A DNA stretch of 64,000 bases from Arthrobacter sp. P2b. Its GTDB lineage: Bacteria > Actinomycetota > Actinomycetes > Actinomycetales > Micrococcaceae. Positions 8,498 through 17,339 of the stretch are shown here, in pieces. The stretch spans positions 62,001 through 126,000 of the forward strand of contig NZ_FVZL01000001.1 of NCBI RefSeq assembly GCF_900168295.1, written 5' to 3'. Made by a program: the position numbers and the translations under genes. The notes under the pieces were generated by a model. That model made no database searches and had not been told where the DNA came from. It worked only from the letters and a program-made list of their open reading frames with translations. Numbering within the stretch: position 1 is the first letter of the stretch; the number at the start of each line of letters is the position of its first letter.

Positions 8498-8908
8498 ATG
8501 ACCGACGACGGCGACGTCCGGCCGCTCCTGGACAAGACGGTCCTGGCAAGATTGCGTGCAGACCTTGATGACGATGAGGGCGTGTGGCGGGTCTTTGTGC
8601 AGGACTTCATCGCGCACCTGCCCCATCGGCTTCAGCGGCTGCGCCTTGCCCTCACCACCGGGGACCTTCCCGGCTCCATCGATGCCGTTCTCAGCCTGAA
8701 GACTTCAAGCCAGATGGTGGGCGCCGAACGCCTCGCAAGCCTTGCCCTCGACCTGGAACTGAACATCCGGGAGGAGTCCCGCAACACCGACCCCGCCATC
8801 GCCCTGCCCCGGCTCGCGGCGGACCATCTTCGGGGCATCAAGCAGTGCGCGCAGCGGACCACCAACCTCCTGCAGGCGCACCTGCAGGAACGGCCCGGCA
8901 GGCACTGA
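8498..8908 (+). CDS. Hpt-like domain protein lacking the phosphoacceptor histidine
   Basis: A 136-residue, all-helical protein. Residues 28-110 follow the Hpt four-helix pattern (VFVQDFIAHLPHRLQRLRLAL, then a -LKTSSQMVGAERLASLALDLE- helix). In active Hpt domains the central helix reads AHxLKGSS; here it is AVLSLKTSS, with Leu65 (codon CTC) where the phospho-histidine should be. It could be a pseudo-Hpt that docks a response regulator without phosphotransfer, or a decayed copy. No kinase or receiver gene is adjacent (the nearest is at 33.4-34.5 kb). Start ATG 8498 follows GGCGGCGGGCC, a weak site. Confidence 0.7.
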   Translation: MTDDGDVRPLLDKTVLARLRADLDDDEGVWRVFVQDFIAHLPHRLQRLRLALTTGDLPGSIDAVLSLKTSSQMVGAERLASLALDLELNIREESRNTDPAIALPRLAADHLRGIKQCAQRTTNLLQAHLQERPGRH

Positions 8909-9116
8909 CTTCTTTCCCCACGCTGGGGCTCATCCGCCGTCGCGGTCGAGGGCTGGGGAGCGGGCCACCTGGATCATTGGTATTACTCCGGGGAGCCATG
9001 CGCCCAACACGGCCAGCGCACTAATCCAGGTTGTTCCCTGCCGTTTCGAGCCCGCACCCCGCACCGCTTAAATGTTATCCGGGCCCGGCTCCCGCCGTGG
9101 TCAGCTCCTGGAAGCG

Positions 9117-9356
9117 TCAGGTGGAGGCGTCCCTCTCGATTTCTTCGGCGAGTTCGTCCACCTCTTCGGGACGCATGTCGATGCCTTCCTCCTCGAAACG
9201 TTCCTCGAGCACGTGGCTTACGTCGTCCTGGACATGGCCCAGGCGGATCTCGTCCTTAACTTCCTCTGCGATGCTTTCGGGCGTCTCGGTGTGGGAGACG
9301 TCCTCCGCACTGTCGTCGTCAAAAGGGGCATCCGGGGTATCTGTCGACTCAGTCAT
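9117..9356 (-). CDS. Small acidic protein of unknown function
   Basis: 79 residues, extremely acidic (about one third Asp/Glu) with few basic residues and no Cys. The first 25 residues (TDTPDAPFDDDSAEDVS) look disordered, and the rest (ESIAEEVKDEIRLGHVQDDVSHVLEERFEEEGIDM) is predicted helical. Similar short acidic proteins are common in Micrococcaceae genomes with no assigned role. Start is ATG 9356 (MTESTD). There is no operon partner on this strand; the hairpin at 9408-9438 isolates it from the deacetylase gene. Confidence 0.7.
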   Translation of the reverse strand: MTESTDTPDAPFDDDSAEDVSHTETPESIAEEVKDEIRLGHVQDDVSHVLEERFEEEGIDMRPEEVDELAEEIERDAST

Positions 9357-9407
9357 ACCCCATCGTCGCCATGGTTTTTCGGGCCGTCAAGAACCGCACA
9401 AGGGAAA

Positions 9408-9438
9408 GGACGACGGCGGGAACCTCCCGCCGTCGTCC
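9408..9438 (-). terminator. Terminator after the deacetylase/NCS1 operon
   Basis: GGACGACGGCGGG pairs with CCCGCCGTCGTCC, 13 bp perfect, around a short loop, 14 nt past the stop of the polysaccharide-deacetylase-fold gene. The minus strand runs on into CCTTTCCCTTG. Same core as other terminators in the window. Confidence 0.8.
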
Positions 9439-9451
9439 GTCCTCCCATGCC

Positions 9452-10399
9452 TTACTTCAGCAGCGCTTCACGCACTCCGGCCGGTTCGAACCGGGCGCCG
9501 GCGCCCGGGAAGGTGGGCACCTCGATCCGGGCGTGTGTGTGGATTTCGCTGACGGTCGCCTTGGTGTGCTCGGCGATCTTCTCCATGGTGGTCACCCACA
9601 TGCCGTCCATGGCCTTCACGCGCTCGATCAGCTGCTCCAGGGCCACCGCTTTGGAGGGCCGGCCGGAGATGAACGGGTGGTTGGTCAGGACGAAGCAGCT
9701 GCCCTGGGAGTGGTGCGCCTCTGCCTCGAGGGTCCACATCTCCAGTACCTTGGCCGGGCTTTCGATGACGCCACTGCCCGTCACGCCGGGGTAGAAGGCG
9801 TACTGTTCCCAGTCGTCCAGGGTCCAGTCCACGGGGATCTCCACGATGTCCCGGGGATCATCGGGGGCGACGGCGAAGCGGTAGGGGGCGTCGCCGTCGA
9901 GCAGGCTCGAATCGTAGAGGAACCCGCGGTCCGCCAGCAGGCCCGGTGAGTGCCAGTTCAGTTCCCACCACGGCGCCCGGTAGCCTACGGGGCGGACACC
10001 CGCTACTTTCGCAAGCGCCTCCAGGCCGCGGTCCAGATAGGCGGCCTCGGTGGTGGCGTCAATACCCTGCATGGGTTCGTGGAGGTAGCCGTGGTGCGCC
10101 ACCTCGTGCCCGCCGTCCACGATCCGCCGCACCACATCCGGGTAGGACTCGGCGGTGAAGCCGGGAATGAAGAAGGTGGCCTGGATGTCCTGCCGCTCCA
10201 GGATCTTCAGGAGCCGCGGCACTGCGACCTTGGGACCGTATGACTGGTGGGTCATCAGCGACATCCGGCGGGTGCTGGCGGGGTCGTGGGCGATGGTGCA
10301 GGACTCGGCGTCCACGTCGAAGGTGAAGGACGCTGCGGCTTTGAAGCCCTCGGGCCAGGTGATCGGGTGCAGGAGGTCCGCGATGGCGGGCTGGTTCAC
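9452..10399 (-). CDS. Polysaccharide-deacetylase-fold hydrolase (PuuE allantoinase / cyclic-imide hydrolase-like)
   Basis: This 315-residue NodB-fold enzyme shows TFDVDAES (catalytic/metal Asp pair), the metal histidines in HEVAHHGYLHE, and PVGYRAPWWELNWHS. There is no signal peptide, so it acts in the cytoplasm. This subgroup (HpPgdA/PuuE-like) includes allantoinases and cyclic-imide hydrolases as well as deacetylases. Neighbouring NCS1 permease and PucR genes, both typical of purine and hydantoin catabolism, favour a ring-opening amidohydrolase over a peptidoglycan deacetylase. The GTG at 10399 is chosen because AAAGGA lies 7-8 nt upstream; the much longer in-frame extension is antisense shadow of the permease gene. 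Confidence 0.85.
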   Translation of the reverse strand: MNQPAIADLLHPITWPEGFKAAASFTFDVDAESCTIAHDPASTRRMSLMTHQSYGPKVAVPRLLKILERQDIQATFFIPGFTAESYPDVVRRIVDGGHEVAHHGYLHEPMQGIDATTEAAYLDRGLEALAKVAGVRPVGYRAPWWELNWHSPGLLADRGFLYDSSLLDGDAPYRFAVAPDDPRDIVEIPVDWTLDDWEQYAFYPGVTGSGVIESPAKVLEMWTLEAEAHHSQGSCFVLTNHPFISGRPSKAVALEQLIERVKAMDGMWVTTMEKIAEHTKATVSEIHTHARIEVPTFPGAGARFEPAGVREALLK

Positions 10400-10452
10400 G
10401 ATGGATCCTTTCGGCGGGCGCAGGACGCCCGCCAGGGATAGGTGGGGAACGG

Positions 10453-11991
10453 TCAGAGGACCGGGATGACGGGGGTGCTGCCGGCGCTCTCGGGCTGGGG
10501 AACAACGTTGTTCTTCAGGCCGATGTACCGGACGTGGGCCCGCGGTCCGAGGACGGCGTAGACGGCGGCGCTGGTGAGGCCGCCCGCCAGCCAGGACAGG
10601 TCCCAGCCGCCCAGGGCCACGGCGATGGGGCCCTGCATGACGGGGATGAGGCCGTACATAAACAGCCACGTGGCGAAGATGCCGGCCAGGAGGGAGGTGA
10701 CACCCGCCCAGTTGATGCCGGGCAGCCTGCGTGTGCCGACGCCGTCGAACAGCCGCTCGGGATCCCCCGGCCAGCGCTTCTCCAGCCAGAAGTAGTGCAC
10801 CAGCATCACGCCGCCCCAGGCAGCCACCCAGGCCACCAGGCCGATCAGCCAGGCATCGAGGACCGCGGCGAAGTCCTCCTGGAAGATGAAGAAGACGACG
10901 GCGATGAGGGAGAAGACGCCGACGAAAAGGTTCAGTTTGCGGCGGCTGATGGAGATGTCCAAAGCCTGGGTAGCCACCGAGAAGGTGTAGATGTTCAGGA
11001 TGTTGGTGGCGATGGGGCCGTGGAGCACCATCAGCAGGACCGGCAGTGCCAGGACGCCGAAGTTCTGCACGATGAGCTTGCCGGGGTCCACCTCGCCGCT
11101 GTTCGTGGCCAGGCTGGCGCCCAGCACTCCGAGCCAGACCACCGGGATGAACTGGCCCAGGACGGAGGCCAGGTAGACCTTGCGCTTGGGCACTTCGGTG
11201 CTGACGAAGCGGGAGTAGTCGGCCGCGTAGGTGAACCAGGTGATGCCCCAGCCGATGCCGATGGCGGTCATCACGGCACTCATCGCGGCGATGCGCTCGG
11301 AGCCTTCCAGGACCTGACCGGCCGGACCGGCGTAGCCCCAGTCGATTTCCATGCCGAACCAGGCCACGGCGGACATCACGGCCAGGATGATGATGGTGGG
11401 CGGAACCGTCCACTTTTCAAAGGCGGCGATGGCCTTGTAGCCGAACCAGGCGATGGCCACCTGGGCGGCCATGATGGCGGTGGCGACGCCGATCTTCCAG
11501 GCGTAGTTCTGGGCTTCCGGGTCCACCCAGCCAAGGGTTCCGAAGAGCGCCATCACCAGGTCCAGGATGATCCAGGTGTTGACCGCGCACCAGCCGATGA
11601 CCAGGAGGGCCTGGATGGCGGCCGGCAGGTAGTTGCCGCGCCGGCCGAATGCCGCGCGGGCCAGGACCATGCCGGTGGCGCCGGTTTTCTGGCCGAGAAG
11701 GACGAAGCAGCCGAAGAGGAGCATGCCGATCAGGTTGCCCAGGACCAGGACGGTGACAGTATCGGCGAAGCCGAGTCCGAGGTGGATGCCGAGTGCCCCG
11801 AGCACCCAGTTGATGGGTGCCAAGTTGGCGCCGGCCCAGATCCAGAACTGGCCGGATACTTTGCGGGTCCGCGCTGACTCGGGAATGGGCTGGAGCCAGG
11901 CTTCGTGGTCTTCAGTGCTGTGGCTTTGCGTGCTCTGGTTTCCTGCGGCAGCAGCGCGCCTTTGCGCTGCTGAAGAAAGCTTTTCTTGCAT
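10453..11991 (-). CDS. NCS1 family nucleobase/hydantoin:cation symporter
   Basis: A 512-residue membrane protein with about 12 transmembrane segments. The N-terminal family signature (QFWIWAGANLAPINWVLGALG and the cytosine-permease-like helix LGLGFADTVTVLVLGNLIGMLLFG) places it in nucleobase:cation symporter-1, which imports cytosine, allantoin, hydantoins, uracil or related rings with a cation. The ATG at 11991 has GGAGG 5 nt upstream; the alternative at 12036 lacks a site. It lies 53 nt upstream of the deacetylase-fold hydrolase on the same strand, so uptake and ring hydrolysis are probably one transcript. PucR is encoded divergently. Confidence 0.92.
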   Translation of the reverse strand: MQEKLSSAAQRRAAAAGNQSTQSHSTEDHEAWLQPIPESARTRKVSGQFWIWAGANLAPINWVLGALGIHLGLGFADTVTVLVLGNLIGMLLFGCFVLLGQKTGATGMVLARAAFGRRGNYLPAAIQALLVIGWCAVNTWIILDLVMALFGTLGWVDPEAQNYAWKIGVATAIMAAQVAIAWFGYKAIAAFEKWTVPPTIIILAVMSAVAWFGMEIDWGYAGPAGQVLEGSERIAAMSAVMTAIGIGWGITWFTYAADYSRFVSTEVPKRKVYLASVLGQFIPVVWLGVLGASLATNSGEVDPGKLIVQNFGVLALPVLLMVLHGPIATNILNIYTFSVATQALDISISRRKLNLFVGVFSLIAVVFFIFQEDFAAVLDAWLIGLVAWVAAWGGVMLVHYFWLEKRWPGDPERLFDGVGTRRLPGINWAGVTSLLAGIFATWLFMYGLIPVMQGPIAVALGGWDLSWLAGGLTSAAVYAVLGPRAHVRYIGLKNNVVPQPESAGSTPVIPVL

Positions 11992-12057
11992 GGGAGCCTC
12001 CAGGAGGTGAATGAGTACTTCAAGGCTATGTGGCACCCATCACAAGCAACAAGATAC

Positions 12058-12074
12058 GATGTGTCTAACACATC
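12058..12074. promoter_or_regulatory. 17-bp palindrome between the NCS1 operon and pucR-type gene
   Basis: GATGTGT-CTA-ACACATC is a perfect inverted repeat 23 nt upstream of the PucR-type start and 66 nt upstream of the NCS1 start. Its place in a divergent promoter region makes it a candidate PucR-type operator controlling both directions. Confidence 0.55.
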
Positions 12075-12097
12075 ACTACTAATCCATACGGAATGTC

Positions 12098-13666
12098 ATG
12101 TCAGTCTCCCTGGGCGATATTCTGGCCCACCCGGTCCTTGCTGCCGCCGATCCCGTGGTCCACTCCCCCGGCGCCATGGCGGAGCACCCGGTGCGCTGGG
12201 TCCACTCCAGCGAGGTGCTGGACATCGCTCCCCTGCTGCGCGGCGGCGAGCTGTTGCTGTGCGGCGGCATCACCCTGGCATCGGCAACGGCAGAGAAGCG
12301 GGCCTCGTACGTCCGCGAACTGGCGCAGCGCGGCATCGCTGCCCTCGCCGTGGAGACCGGCGGCGTGCTGCCGGAGATCCCCGCGGACATGCTGGAGGCC
12401 GCGAAGGAGCACGGCCTGGCCGTGGTGGAGCTGCGCAAGGTGGTGCCGTTCGTCGGTGTTATGCAGGCCATCAACTCGATCCTGGTGAGCGAATCCGTAG
12501 GGCACCTGCAGCAGGCCGACGCCGCCACCCGGGCCATGGCCGCGGAGTTGGCGCACGGTGCGTCGCTGGACCAGATCCTTGGCGTGCTGGCCGGCATCAT
12601 CAGCTCGGCGGTGAAGCTCGTCTCGCCGTGGGGCGTTGCCCTGGGCAGCGCTGTGCCGGCCGGCTGGCAGGGAAAGGACGACGGCGGCAGCGGCCAAGAT
12701 GCGCAGGATGGCCGCGGAGAGGCGGCTGGGAGAACAGTGATCACCGTGGACATTCCCGTCCGCGGCGTGCTGATGGGCCGGCTTGAGGTGGACGTTCCGG
12801 ACGGTGTGGACACGGGCCTGGCGCGGGTGGCCGGCGACCGTGCGGTGGACATCCTGGGCCTAGCGCTCCTGCAGCACATGCCGCCGGGGCTGCATGCGCA
12901 GGCCGGGGCGGAACTCATGCGGGCGGTCCTGACCGCCGCGCCGGCGTGGCGCCTGGAGCAGCTGGCTCCGGGTGCCGGATTTCCGGCGGATACCCCGGCG
13001 GTGGTGGCGGCCATCCATGCCGCATCGCCCCAAAGGCTCCGCCGCGTGATCGAGTCATTCCTGAGCTCCAGCCGGATCCCCAGCGCCGCCTACCTGGATG
13101 ATGCCGAGCTGGTGGTGATGATCGCGCTGCCCCCTGCCGATCCTGCCGCCGGGCGGCGGAAACTCCTGGCGTCCCTGGAAGGGCTGGACGGCGACCACGA
13201 TGCAGCGATAGCAGTGGGGCCGCCTGCAGCCGGGGTGTCCGAAGCCGCCTGGTCACTGGCCGAAGCGCGCCGGGCCCTGGATGTGCGGCAGATCCGCCGC
13301 CGGAACGCATCCCCGCGCAGGCAGCACCCGTCCCGCGGCCTGGTGGTGATTGATGCGGAAGACACCGCCGTCGAGAGCCTTGCCCTGACAGGCATCGAGG
13401 CTTCGGCGCGGGCGGCGTTTGTCAGCCGGCACCTGAAGGCGCTGCTGGACCACGATGCGCAGCGCCAGTCCCAGCTGCTGGAGACCCTGCAGGTGTGGCT
13501 GGATTCCGGGTGCAACACAGCGCAGTCGGCGCGGGAGCTGCACCTGGAGCGGCAGTCGATGCACCACCGGCTGCAGCGGATCTTCGAGCTGTGCGGGGGC
13601 GACCCGCGGGGCACCGGCCGGCTGGCGGCCCTGCACCTGGCGGCGCGGATGGCCGTGCTGCCCTAG
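12098..13666 (+). CDS. PucR family transcriptional regulator
   Basis: A 522-residue regulator. The N-terminal PucR ligand-sensing domain (about 5-130: LGDILAHPVLAAADPVV, RWVHSSEVLDIAPLLRGGELLLCGG) is followed by a long central region. A C-terminal HTH_30 (about 460-520: LLETLQVWLDSGCNTAQSARELHLERQSMHHRL) ends the protein. PucR proteins activate purine, allantoin or other nitrogen-source genes. It is transcribed away from the NCS1/hydrolase operon, with a perfect palindrome in the shared intergenic region, so control of that operon is the simplest reading. Start is ATG 12098. Confidence 0.92.
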   Translation: MSVSLGDILAHPVLAAADPVVHSPGAMAEHPVRWVHSSEVLDIAPLLRGGELLLCGGITLASATAEKRASYVRELAQRGIAALAVETGGVLPEIPADMLEAAKEHGLAVVELRKVVPFVGVMQAINSILVSESVGHLQQADAATRAMAAELAHGASLDQILGVLAGIISSAVKLVSPWGVALGSAVPAGWQGKDDGGSGQDAQDGRGEAAGRTVITVDIPVRGVLMGRLEVDVPDGVDTGLARVAGDRAVDILGLALLQHMPPGLHAQAGAELMRAVLTAAPAWRLEQLAPGAGFPADTPAVVAAIHAASPQRLRRVIESFLSSSRIPSAAYLDDAELVVMIALPPADPAAGRRKLLASLEGLDGDHDAAIAVGPPAAGVSEAAWSLAEARRALDVRQIRRRNASPRRQHPSRGLVVIDAEDTAVESLALTGIEASARAAFVSRHLKALLDHDAQRQSQLLETLQVWLDSGCNTAQSARELHLERQSMHHRLQRIFELCGGDPRGTGRLAALHLAARMAVLP

Positions 13667-13675
13667 GGTGCAGCG

Positions 13676-14527
13676 TTACCCGGCGGCGCGTCCGCCCAGG
13701 CGGGTGGTCACCTGCGCCGCGGCAGCAACGCAGGCCTCGCCCAGGCTCTCCAGCCGCTCGCGTGAGACCCGGAAGCGCGGTGCGGGGACCAGCACCACGG
13801 CCACAACGTCGCCGCGGTGGTCATGGACGGGGGCGGCAACCCCTACTTCGTCCATGGAGGACTCGCCGTAGTTCTCGGCCCATCCCCGGCCCGCGACCTC
13901 CTGCAGCCTCGCCTCATAGGCGGCGAGGCCGGCGTCGTCCATTCCCGGGTAGGTGATGGTTCCGCTGCGGAGCAGTTCGCGGACGCGTTCGGCGGGCAGG
14001 GTGGACAGGAAGACCTGGACGGAGGCGCTCATCGCGTCCCGGTAGCGGGCGCCCAGGGGCGTGGTGTGCTTAATCTGGTGGTGGCTGGCGATCTGCTCCA
14101 CGCAGATGGCTTCGTCGCCGTTCCACAGCATGAGGGCGCTGGTTTCCCCCGTCTGCTCGGTGAGCCGGCGGAGCACCGGGTAGGCCACGCGCCGTTCCTC
14201 CATCTCGGCCAGCAGGGGCCCGGCGACGGCGATCAGCCCCAGGCCCAGGCGGAACCGGCGGGTCTCGGGGTCCCGCTCCACCAGGTTTTCCTGCTCGAAG
14301 GTGGCAAGGATCCGCGAGACGGAGCTCTTGTGCATGCCCACGCGGTTGGCGATCTCGGTGACGCCCAGCAGCGGCTCGTCCGCGGTGAAGGTGCGCAGGA
14401 CGGCGATGGCATTGACGACGACGGAGGCGCCCTTAGTGTCCGTGCTTCCGTTGGTGCCGTTGCCGTTCGCCGCCGGGGCATCGGTGTCCGTGTTCTTTGC
14501 TGCTGATGGGGTCATGGTAGCCATCAT
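13676..14527 (-). CDS. IclR family transcriptional regulator
   Basis: This 283-residue protein begins with a Thr/Asn/Gly-rich disordered tail of about 30 residues. A winged HTH (about 35-95: VLRTFTADEPLLGVTEIANRVGMHKSSVSRILATFEQENLVERD) follows, then the IclR effector domain (TGETSALMLWNGDEAICVEQIASHHQIKHTTPLGARYRDAMSAS as its core). It lies just downstream of creatinase on the same strand with a hairpin between, so it may be read through or from its own promoter. Proximity makes it the likely controller of the creatinase/MHS pair. ATG 14527 and ATG 14524 both follow AAGGAAAG. Confidence 0.9.
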   Translation of the reverse strand: MMATMTPSAAKNTDTDAPAANGNGTNGSTDTKGASVVVNAIAVLRTFTADEPLLGVTEIANRVGMHKSSVSRILATFEQENLVERDPETRRFRLGLGLIAVAGPLLAEMEERRVAYPVLRRLTEQTGETSALMLWNGDEAICVEQIASHHQIKHTTPLGARYRDAMSASVQVFLSTLPAERVRELLRSGTITYPGMDDAGLAAYEARLQEVAGRGWAENYGESSMDEVGVAAPVHDHRGDVVAVVLVPAPRFRVSRERLESLGEACVAAAAQVTTRLGGRAAG

Positions 14528-14551
14528 CTTTCCTTATCTTCGGCGGAGACG

Positions 14552-14589
14552 CCGAAAGCGGCGCCACGTGGACCGCGGCGCCGCTTCGG
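14552..14589 (-). terminator. GC-rich hairpin between creatinase and the IclR gene
   Basis: AGCGGCGCC (14557-14565) pairs with GGCGCCGCT (14577-14585), with flanking CCGAA/TTCGG extending the stem. It begins just after the creatinase stop on the minus strand. No T-tract is seen, so it may attenuate rather than fully terminate. Confidence 0.5.
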
Positions 14590-14599
14590 GTTGTGGCGC

Positions 14600-15853
14600 C
14601 TACGCGCCGATGATGTTGTGTTCCGGGCCGAACGGGAACTTGGTGATGTTCTCCACCGTGTCCTCGCCGATGACCAGGATGTCGTGTTCGCGGTAGCCGC
14701 CGGCACCCGGCAGGCCATCCATGACCGTGATCATCGGTTCCATGGAGACCACCATGCCGGGCTCGAGGACGGTGTCGATATCCTCACGGAGCTCGAGTCC
14801 GGCTTCGCGTCCGTAGTAGTGGCTGAGGACACCGAAGGAGTGCCCGTAGCCGAAGGTGCGGTTGGCGAGCAGGCCATGGCTGACATAGATCTCGTTGAGC
14901 TCGGCGGCGATGTCCTTGCACACTGCACCGGGCTTGATGAGTTCCAGGCCCCGCTTGTGGACCTCCACGTTGATGTTCCACAGTTCCAGCGAGCGCTCAT
15001 CCGGCTGGCCCAGGAAGAGCGTGCGCTCCAGGGCCGTGTAGTAGCCGGAGGTCATCGGGAAGCAGTTCAGGGAGAGGATGTCGCCCTGCTGGAGCTTGCG
15101 CGTGGTGGCCCAGTTGTGGGCGCCGTCGGTGTTGATGCCGGACTGGAACCACACCCAGGTGTCACGGACTTCCCGGTCCGGGAAGGTCCTGGCAATCTCG
15201 TGCACCATCGCCTCGGTGCCGGCCAGCGCCACCTCGTACTCGGTGATTCCCTCGCGGATCGCGGCACGGATGGCCTCGCCGCCAAGGTCGCCGATGCGGG
15301 CGCCGTGCTTGATGACCTCGATTTCCTCGGCGGACTTGATCATGCGCTGGCGCATGGCGTCCTGGGAGACATCAAGGAGTTCGGCGCCCGGGAAGGCTGC
15401 GGCGATCTTCTCGCGGGTCAGGCCCGGCAGGAAGTCGTCCTCGACGCCGAGGCGGCTGGCCTTGACGCCGCGCTGGCGCAGGGCCTCCTGGAGTCCGAAG
15501 TAGAAGTTGTCACGGCGCCAGTCGGTGTACACGATGTTCTCGCCGTAGGACGTGCGCCACGGCATGCCGGCGTCGATGTTGGCGGTGACCGTCACCGAGT
15601 CATTGGCGGTGACTACCAGTGCGTAGTTGCGGCCGAACGTGGTGTACAGGAAGTCGGAGTAGTACTTGATGCCGTGGTAGCTGGTCAGGATGACCGCGTC
15701 CAGGTTCTTGGCGGCCATGATCTGGCGGAGGCCGCCCAGGCGGCGCTCGAATTCTGCGTCGGAGAACGTGAGCTTGCCCTTGGACCCGTTGTGGAGGACC
15801 TTGAGGCGCTCGAGTTCGGCGATGGAGGAGATGTTCTCGGCGGTGGTGGTCAT
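14600..15853 (-). CDS. Creatinase (creatine amidinohydrolase)
   Basis: A 417-residue pita-bread (M24-fold) protein. Creatine hydrolysis to sarcosine and urea is assigned because it keeps creatinase hallmarks: FGRNYALVVTAND, VYTDWRRDNFYFG, His246 in TDGAHNWAT, Glu276 in TALERTLF and Glu372 in VSMEPMI. These three sit at a constant +14 from the known catalytic and creatine-binding residues of Pseudomonas putida creatinase (His232, Glu262, Glu358). The two Asp metal ligands of aminopeptidases are Asn and Ala here (SLNCFPMTSGYYTALE), as expected for a metal-free creatinase. It lies 54 nt downstream of the MHS transporter gene on the same strand. No sarcosine oxidase or urease gene is in the window. 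Confidence 0.93.
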   Translation of the reverse strand: MTTTAENISSIAELERLKVLHNGSKGKLTFSDAEFERRLGGLRQIMAAKNLDAVILTSYHGIKYYSDFLYTTFGRNYALVVTANDSVTVTANIDAGMPWRTSYGENIVYTDWRRDNFYFGLQEALRQRGVKASRLGVEDDFLPGLTREKIAAAFPGAELLDVSQDAMRQRMIKSAEEIEVIKHGARIGDLGGEAIRAAIREGITEYEVALAGTEAMVHEIARTFPDREVRDTWVWFQSGINTDGAHNWATTRKLQQGDILSLNCFPMTSGYYTALERTLFLGQPDERSLELWNINVEVHKRGLELIKPGAVCKDIAAELNEIYVSHGLLANRTFGYGHSFGVLSHYYGREAGLELREDIDTVLEPGMVVSMEPMITVMDGLPGAGGYREHDILVIGEDTVENITKFPFGPEHNIIGA

Positions 15854-15907
15854 GGGTGATGCCTTTCTATCTGAGTTTCTTATGGTGTTGCTGGTTGTGG
15901 AAGGAAG

Positions 15908-17317
15908 CTATTCGTGGCGCAGGGGCTCTTTGCAGGTTTCCCTGGAGAGGGCCACGGCGATCAGGGAGACGACGGCGGCAGCGACGAGGTACCAGGCCGG
16001 CGCAAGGTCGCTGGCTGTGGCCGCGATGAGGAGCGTCGCCATGAACGGGGCGGTGCCGCCGAACAGGGCGTTGGACAGGTTGAAGCTGACGGCGAAGCCG
16101 CTGTAGCGGACCCGGGTCGGGAACATTTCCGCCAGGAAGCTCGGCAGGGTGCCGTCGTTCAGGGTGAGCATGGCGCCCAGCAGGATCTGGACCAGGACGA
16201 TGACCAGGAAGTTCCCGGTTCCCAGGAGTGCAAAGGCCGGGACGGTCAGGAGGATGAAGGCCACCGATGCGCTGATGAGCACCTTCTTCCGGCCATAGCG
16301 GTCCGAGAGCATGCCGGTGAGGAAGATGAAGGCGATGTAGGTGACCAGCGCGATGGTGGTGGCCAGGAATGATTCGGTTTCGCCCAGGCCCAGCTCCGAG
16401 GACAAATACGTGGGCATGTAGCTCAGGATCACGTAGAAGCCGACGGCGTTGAGCAGGACGGCCCCGACGGCCTGGAGCAGCTGGCGCCAGTGGTTCCGGA
16501 AGAGGCTGGAGACAGGTGCCTTGTCCTTCTGGTCTTCGGCCGCAAGTTCGCGGAACACGGGAGTGTCTTCCAGCTTGGTCCGGATATACCGTCCAATGAG
16601 GCCCATCGGGGCCGCCAGCAGGAACGGCAGGCGCCAGCCCCAGCTGTGCATTGCGTCAGTAGACAGGAGTGTTGTCAGCAGGCCGGCCATCAGCGAGCCG
16701 AGGAGCAGGCCGGCCGCGGTGCTGGCCGGAACCACGGCGGCATACAGGCCGCGTCGGTTGACAGGGGCGTATTCCACCAGGAATGCCGACGCTCCGGCGT
16801 ATTCACCCGACGCGGAGAAGCCCTGGACCACCCTGATCATCAGGAGCAGGATGGGCGCCCAGATACCGATGGTGTCGTAACCCGGGATCAGGGCGATGCA
16901 GAAGGTTGCTCCGGACATGATCAGGATGGAAAGGGAGAGGGCTGTCCGCCGGCCCACCTTGTCGCCGATGTGGCCCCAGACGAACCCGCCCAGAGGCCGG
17001 ACCAGGAACGAAATCGCGAAAAGGGCGAAGGTCAGCAGGAGGCCGGTTTGGGGATCTGATTCAGGGAAGAAGACCGTGGCGATGGTGACGGCCAGGTAGC
17101 CGTAGACGGCGTAGTCAAACCACTCCACGAAGTTTCCGATAAAGCTGGCCGCGATCACCCGGCGCCGGACGTCCTTGCTCGGTCCGTCGACGCTGACGGC
17201 ACCAGTGGGATCAGTCACGCCGGAGCCTGAGGCATGTACGGCGGTTGCACCCGAAGCAGGGCCGTTGGCGTCATCGGCAATGACTCCTGGCCCGGGTGCG
17301 TTCGATTCGTTGCTCAT
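15908..17317 (-). CDS. MFS transporter, metabolite:H+ symporter (MHS) family, probable creatine uptake
   Basis: A 469-residue protein with a 50-residue hydrophilic N-terminus and 12 transmembrane segments. It shows the MHS signatures SFIGNFVEWFDYAVYGYLA, RPLGGFVWGHIGDKVGRR and VVQGFSASGEYAGASAFLVEYAP. MHS members import organic acids and betaine-like zwitterions by proton symport. It is first in the transcript with creatinase (54 nt), so creatine or a related guanidino acid is the likely substrate (inference). Two near-identical 17-bp palindromes lie upstream of its start. Confidence 0.92.
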   Translation of the reverse strand: MSNESNAPGPGVIADDANGPASGATAVHASGSGVTDPTGAVSVDGPSKDVRRRVIAASFIGNFVEWFDYAVYGYLAVTIATVFFPESDPQTGLLLTFALFAISFLVRPLGGFVWGHIGDKVGRRTALSLSILIMSGATFCIALIPGYDTIGIWAPILLLMIRVVQGFSASGEYAGASAFLVEYAPVNRRGLYAAVVPASTAAGLLLGSLMAGLLTTLLSTDAMHSWGWRLPFLLAAPMGLIGRYIRTKLEDTPVFRELAAEDQKDKAPVSSLFRNHWRQLLQAVGAVLLNAVGFYVILSYMPTYLSSELGLGETESFLATTIALVTYIAFIFLTGMLSDRYGRKKVLISASVAFILLTVPAFALLGTGNFLVIVLVQILLGAMLTLNDGTLPSFLAEMFPTRVRYSGFAVSFNLSNALFGGTAPFMATLLIAATASDLAPAWYLVAAAVVSLIAVALSRETCKEPLRHE

Positions 17318-17339
17318 GTGTCCACCAATGAAAGTTGGA

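Noticed and set aside
10534..11877. Long plus-strand frame opposite the NCS1 permease
   Set aside because: Low-complexity Gly/Asp/His composition is the antisense mirror of a hydrophobic permease gene; no domain seen.
14591..15859. Long plus-strand frame opposite creatinase
   Set aside because: Antisense of a well-supported creatinase with every catalytic residue visible.
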